DNA of 64,000 bases from Loxodes magnus (taxonomy: Eukaryota > Ciliophora > Karyorelictea > Loxodida > Loxodidae), in the NCBI GenBank assembly GCA_946699065.1, contig CAMPDV010000119.1, positions 558,001-622,000 of the forward strand. The letters are read 5' to 3'. The first letter of the stretch is position 1. Every line of letters starts with the position of its first letter. Below are positions 58,689 to 64,000 of the stretch, piece after piece. The position numbers and the translations under genes were made by a program. Under the pieces are notes generated by a model. It saw only the letters and a program-made list of their open reading frames with translations. It had not been told where the DNA came from and ran no database searches.

Positions 58689-61645
58689 AACTAAAAATCT
58701 AAACTTAAAATATTAACTTCTATTATTACAGATAGTATTAAATAAAACTCTATAATTTAGATCATAAGAATAAACTATTTCAATATCTTTAATGCTTTAT
58801 AATAGCAGTAGCAATCTTATAATATAGTCTTAATTTTAAATATAAACAATACAGTATATTAATATTTTATTACAATTAGATGCTATATAATAAAGTAATT
58901 AAATAATAATTAAAATTACATTCAATCAATGATTACAACTATTGCTTAAAACTTTAATTTAAATAAAGGTTATTTTTATAAATATTACTTTAGAGCTTTT
59001 TATTTGTAAGTATGATTTTAATTTTTAAACATTGGGCAAAAAACTATTAATATGGATTTTAAATTATCAGTTTAATTTATTAAATCATAAAATCTTATAA
59101 TTCTTTTATTATCTTCCTATCGAACTATTCATTTCATTTATACTTCTAACCCATCAATTTTTTAAGGTTTAATATTCCTTAAATTTGTTTTTGTTTAGTT
59201 TCAGTTAAATTTTCTTAGCAATTCATAATAGGGAGATAAAAAATATTTTGGTTATTATTTTTTAATTAATAGCATTTACTATTTCAAATTAAAATGATTT
59301 AGTATATAAATATTTTATTTATTTAAGTTAATTTAATAAATTTATAAATAATAAATATATTCCATGTCTATCAATTAAATAATATGAAGCTTACTTAATT
59401 ATTAATTAATATAGTGCTAATCAAAACTTTTTGGATAATTAATTTAACTGATAGGAAACTAGTGAAAGGAACAATAAAATGGGAATAAAAACGCTTTTAA
59501 GCAAATAAAATCAAACAAAGGTGGACATTTTTCTAAAATTTTTTGTTTGAAAGAGTTAGAAAGTTAAAATTAAAGAAAATACATACGTAAAGAATAAATA
59601 GCTTGATTTTAAATAATAAATTAAATATTGCTTATGAAATAGTTTTCTAAACTATTCTAATAATATATGCTATACGATGGTCAAATTAATTGTAAAACAA
59701 AATGAGATATTGCATTATTTGAAGAGAACAGTTTGAAATCATTAAGATATGAATAATTAGGAAATATTGCTTGACAGAGCAAGAAAAATAATATGATATA
59801 AGTAAAAACATTTTTAGGTAATTTAATTAGGATAGAGAGAAAAATGCATAAGATATTTGAAAGGTTTATGAAACTATTTTGATGAAAGATAATATCTGTT
59901 GTGAATCTTAAAAGACATAACTAGTTTTCAGAATTTTATTTATTATAAACCTCTTTTTATAAAATTTAGCGAGATAATGATGCTTCTCTTCTACTTTGGA
60001 AAAATATTTAAACTTTGTATTATCTAATTATTATGGATGTTTCTCTATGCCAAAATTTACAATCAATAATTATATTGTAATACTCCACAGCATTATTTAA
60101 ATATACTACTTAATTCTAAATAATCCTAAATTAGAAGCATAATGGGCTATTTTCAAACTTTTTCTTCTTAATATTTTTTTATTTTCTTATGCTTTCTATA
60201 TAAATTTAACTATGTTGTCTTTCTCACTATTTATAATAAACTTTTTTAAATAAAATTTCTAGATTAATATATTATTTGTAAATATTCACATTATGTAAAA
60301 AAAATTTATGGAGGTTGCAAAATGAAAAATTATTTTAATATATTTAATTTTATTATATAAATTCCTATTCTTTATTTTAGAAGATTTTTTCCAATCTAAT
60401 ATAAATTACTTATTTAATTTTTATTATTGATTCCAACAGTTAATTTTATTTGCTAGCTTTAAAATTTGGTTGTCATTATAACTTATTTATCTTTTTAATT
60501 TTTATACAAATTTTGATTTTTTCTTTAATCAAGAGAGTTCTAACGCAAATTATTCCTACTTTTTTAAGAATCATAACAATTTAATATGCTCTTTTTTAAG
60601 GTTTACTAAATTAACAAATTTTGTTTAGTTATCTAACTTTAAAATATATTTATGATTCTTTACTTTTAAATATTATATACTAGATCCTTATTAGAATCAT
60701 ATATACCTCTAAAATCGTTAATTTCTTACCTATTTAATCTTTTTTTCTTCTTCAATACTTTATTTTTTATTCAGATGATCACAAATAAATATAATTACGA
60801 TATGAAGATTGTTTATAGTAAAACATTATAAACTTTAAATTTAATTACAAAGTATTAAAATTAAATAAGCAACCAACTTTTGATTCTATTTAAATGTATA
60901 ATAACAAGTCTTGAACTTATTTCTTTCATACATTTATGTCTTCGATACGTCCTAAAAAATGTATAAAGAAACATTTTCACTTTGATCTTAAATTTTGGAT
61001 CTAAAAAAATTGTTTAAATAGTTATACTTAGAATTTAATTAATTTTAGATAATTTAAATATCTACCAATTATTTCTTTAGTTTAATATTCTAAATGTTTT
61101 AAATTGATCATTATTATTTATTCTATAATAAAATGCTTTATTCCAGTTAAATATATACAATGCCTTTTATTTCTTAAATATTATAAACTATTATAAATTA
61201 TTTAATTAATTATTATTTTCTTATCAAGTCTAATTATTTAAACTTTAAAATTAAATTATTATTTTTATTAACTTTTAGTTTACCTTGCTGACTATAAAAT
61301 TTTAGTAATTTTTACTATAAAATTACTTTTTATACTATATAAAATAGTCTCATCTCTATGTTCAGCCTTAGGAACGTAACTATGAGTAAAAGCATTTGAA
61401 GTGTTAGAGAATAATTTTTTTATAATGGGTCAGAGTAATATTACTAGATGGTTTTTTATTTGGTTCTTTTATTTGAATATTAGTCTCATATTTTCAGATT
61501 TAATCCTATTTTCAGCTCTTTTTTAATAATTGAACAACTTAATATTTACTAGTGTTTATTTAAAAATTCCATTAAAAAGCTCTGTCGCATTAATAAATTA
61601 ACTATTGTATTATTTATAAGAATTAAAAGAGAAATTTTAAGTAAT
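58689..61645. other. 3-kb extremely AT-rich region, no gene seen
   Basis: Among the most AT-rich DNA in the window, with long A/T runs and no motif. Confidence 0.6.
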
Positions 61646-62260
61646 ATGTCAAACCTACCAAAAAAGTTTTTACCATTTTATTATAAAAATGAGAATCAAA
61701 ACTATGGAAACTCTCTTATATAACATCATTATTTTAATAAAGCCTCTGAATTTTATTTAATCAATGAGAAAAGAAGATTTCAGATTTTTGAAGAAAGATT
61801 CAAGAGATAGGATAAATCCCAGCGGAGGTTTTAATATCTAAATAAGTTAAAAAAATTTCTCTCATCACATAAAATATCTTCTCTAAATCATCATGCGTGG
61901 AAAAATTCTTTGTCTATCTTTTCTCTTCAATTTAATAGAGGTCACTATCTGCTGTATTATTCAGATTTAATGCTCTGCTTATCTTTTTTAAGAATTCCCA
62001 TTTATACTGAATGATAAAGTTAGATTCTTGCAGAATTATTTAAATCTTTTATGTTATAGCCTTTTCAAAAGCTTTCAATTATCATTCTTCAAAATGTAAC
62101 ATACTAGTAAATAGAAGGAAATATTTAAGAAACATTAAAATTATCTTCAAATTATTTAAGAGAAAGTATAAGTAGCACTATTATACTAGCTATCAAAAGT
62201 TTAGTTTATTAAATGTTATAAAGAAATGATTAAAGTAATGATAGTATGCACCAATCTTGA
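61646..62260 (+). CDS. Hypothetical protein, not recognised
   Basis: A 204-residue ORF from ATG to the first TGA (62258-62260); if that TGA is read as Trp it continues to 62407. The N-terminus MSNLPKKFLPFYYKNENQ is followed by basic/aromatic helices (INEKRRFQIFEERFKRQDKS, HHAWKNSLSIFSLQFNRG). Base composition is clearly richer in G/C (e.g. cagcggagg) than the neighbouring DNA, supporting coding. No known family is seen. Confidence 0.45.
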
Positions 62261-62457
62261 TATTACCTATATAGATTACTCAAATATAGATATTTTTCTT
62301 TTATGCAATAATCAATTGATTTCATAATTATAAATTATGCGGATAAGTTATACCTAACACTTATTCTAAAGCTAAAAAATAAACATAAATTAGGAAAATA
62401 AAAGTGATTTTTAAACTTTTAACTTAATTATTATTTTTATAGTAATTTAAGCGATAG

Positions 62458-62790
62458 ATGCATATGATAAAATCATTGCACATTTGTAAGCATAAAGAAA
62501 CCTACAAGCACATATATGATTGCTTCTACTATCAAGATGACCTTAAAATTTTCGAAAAAAACTTAATAAATAATTCATTAAGAAAATAAAATATTAATCT
62601 TGCTCTCTCAGTATAAATAATAAAGGATATAAGAATCGCTAGATTATAATTAGATCTTTATAAATAAATATGAAACAAAATTTAAATAAAATAGGAATGA
62701 ACTAGATAGAATACTAAATACTTCTGAAGTTATTTTAAATTAAAAAAGTTTAATTAAAAATTTCTTTTAAGAACATGAAGTATAAAAAAT
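62458..62790 (+). pseudogene. Possible frame-broken gene fragment
   Basis: The ATG at 62458 gives MIKSLHICKHKETYKHIYDC and NLALSVQIIKDIRIARLQL, then the sensible frame shifts by one base near 62660-62675 to KFKQNRNELDRILNTSEV. No intron fits. It could be a relic or the tail of the preceding gene. Confidence 0.3.
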
Positions 62791-62945
62791 GGTTACTTTT
62801 ATTTAATTTAATCATTTTTAGTATGTTTAATACTTTTTTGCGGATTTTGTAATATTAACTAACGCATTAAATCTATAAAAATTATTTAAATTATATTTTA
62901 ACTATATAACGTTCTTTAATTATCAAATCTTTGCTGTAATTGGAT

Positions 62946-63800
62946 ATGGTACCAAAGAAGAATGATATAAGGATTCAGAATCCAAGTTATTTTTTAGTTA
63001 ATTGAGCTCTTTGGATTTTTTCGCAAGGAGAAATACTTATTTAATTATTCCAGGAAGATCATGTTGCGATAAGGATGATTGGATTCTCCCCTTTCTCAGT
63101 GTCTGCATTGGATTTGCAGAATCAATGGAAGCTTGACATTGCCTACAGAGTAGATTATAAAGAAAATGTAAATTAAATATCCAAAAAATTAATTATTCGC
63201 ATCTCAAATCCGACATTTATCGTTAATCGAAGGGGTGTTTAGTTTATGTCTCCTTTACTAACTCATTTAATAATATTAATTCAAAGAAAACACAAACAAA
63301 AAGTTCTTCCTACTTGAACTTTAATTATGAATATTTTGAGCTGTATACACTAGCTTTTAATATAGTACATCTTTATCCTCTGTATCAATTTAAAATTTAA
63401 TTCGCTGTAGATATTAAAAACAATTAATACAGCAGTAAAAGCACCAAACTTGTATCAATTAAAGTGAATAATTTAATTTGAGTAGAGAAAGTAATAAAGA
63501 CTATATTCCAATTGGTAGACAATTAGGAAATATAACTAGGATAAATTAAATATAGATTACTTACAACAAATTGAAGGAACAATCTAATCATAAATTATCT
63601 TCCAGGTCATTTATTTAGAGCTAATATCTATATTAGAAAAAACTTCTGAAAGAAAATTCTAAATGAATAAAATAAAAAATCACAGATATGGTTAATCAAG
63701 TTTTTCAAAATAAGCTCCATTAGATTAAAGTAGTCTAAGTCAATATACAATATAGAATTTTATCAGATATGAAAAAAGTGTCTCTTGCTTCTTTGATTTT
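62946..63800 (+). pseudogene. Frame-broken protein-coding region, not recognised
   Basis: From the ATG at 62946 one frame gives a coherent protein (e.g. IGFSPFSVSALDLQNQWKL, YRVDYKENVNQISKKLIIRI). After SNPTFIVNRRG it must change frame at the G4 run near 63231 to give VYVSFTNSFNNINSKKTQ and FNIVHLYPLYQFKIQFAVD. A missing base in the homopolymer would join them. Base composition supports coding. Either a pseudogene or one indel error. Confidence 0.4.
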
Positions 63801-64000
63801 ACTGAAATATTAATTAACTTACCTCGTTAATTTAATAACTGCATTCTTTGTGACAATTTACCTTAGCGACAAAATCATTTAAAGTAACATATACATAAAC
63901 ATATACTAAAAAAATAATTTTTATTGTTACCAAACATATTTACGGAAAAAACCTTTGGTTCTTCTGAGAATAATAGTTATAATATAAGATTTTCTTAACT
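63801..64000. other. Window edge, nothing recognised
   Basis: AT-rich tail with no motif. Confidence 0.5.

Noticed and set aside
62934..62975. AVIGYGT, resembling the papain His/Asn region
   Set aside because: No catalytic His before it and no NSWG after it; another frame there is more coherent.
1..64000. CRISPR arrays, bacterial operons, Shine-Dalgarno sites, rRNA genes
   Set aside because: None seen; the window is eukaryotic nuclear DNA with spliceosomal introns.

Overview
ORGANISM AND CODE. The window reads as nuclear DNA of a ciliate that has reassigned all three stop codons. Conserved protein families come into frame only if TAA and TAG are read as glutamine and TGA as tryptophan. A final TGA still ends almost every recognisable gene. 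That is the pattern of the karyorelict code (NCBI table 27, e.g. Loxodes/Parduczia) and is close to the Condylostoma code (table 28). Two sites test it well. The oxyanion-hole glutamine of a papain-family protease is encoded by TAG (36700-36702), and a consensus TPR tryptophan by TGA (58476-58478). Introns are tiny (16, 17, 19, 16 and 19 nt, all GT...AG), and the DNA is very AT-rich. All calls below use this code; a standard-code reading shreds the genes.

LAYOUT. 1-14 kb: a 5'-truncated MORN-repeat gene, an ISCA-type Fe-S protein, TOM40, a 7TM receptor, a small RING/TM protein with a 16-nt intron, a Q-rich coiled-coil protein, and a continuous RING-like plus MFS-transporter ORF. 14-36 kb: gene-poor. 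It holds a divergent HATPase-like gene (16.7 kb), a compositionally foreign block with hairpin, 19-bp tandem repeats and a TTTA microsatellite (21.3-21.67 kb), a myristoylation-signal protein (23.1 kb), and two decayed genes (a RING/B-box/Kelch relic at 30.5-32.6 kb and an unrecognised one at 33.2-34.1 kb). 36-48 kb: dense. It holds a membrane-anchored cysteine protease, two small genes 28 bp apart, a CCCH zinc-finger protein with two introns, then four tightly packed same-strand genes (ankyrin, MATH-like/BTB, IQ-MORN, TTLL ligase). 49-59 kb: a GABA-transaminase-like enzyme lacking the expected catalytic lysine, a plastocyanin-like-domain protein, a degenerate kinesin motor and a TPR protein. 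59-64 kb: very AT-rich DNA with one plausible unrecognised gene and frame-broken coding stretches.

HOW THE GENES RELATE. There is no operon in the bacterial sense. Several products are typical of ciliate cell architecture and membranes: kinesin, a TTLL ligase, two MORN proteins and four proteins beginning Met-Gly with nearby cysteines (MGQCC, MGQNCSC, MGSC, MGNKFDC), the pattern expected of N-myristoylated and often palmitoylated proteins. TOM40, ISCA and the aminotransferase point to mitochondria.

LIMITS. With only TGA as a possible stop, long open frames arise by chance in AT-rich DNA. Unrecognised ORFs therefore carry low confidence unless composition, a lipidation-type start or a family motif supports them. 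A few single-base frame breaks near short homopolymers may be assembly errors rather than biology.
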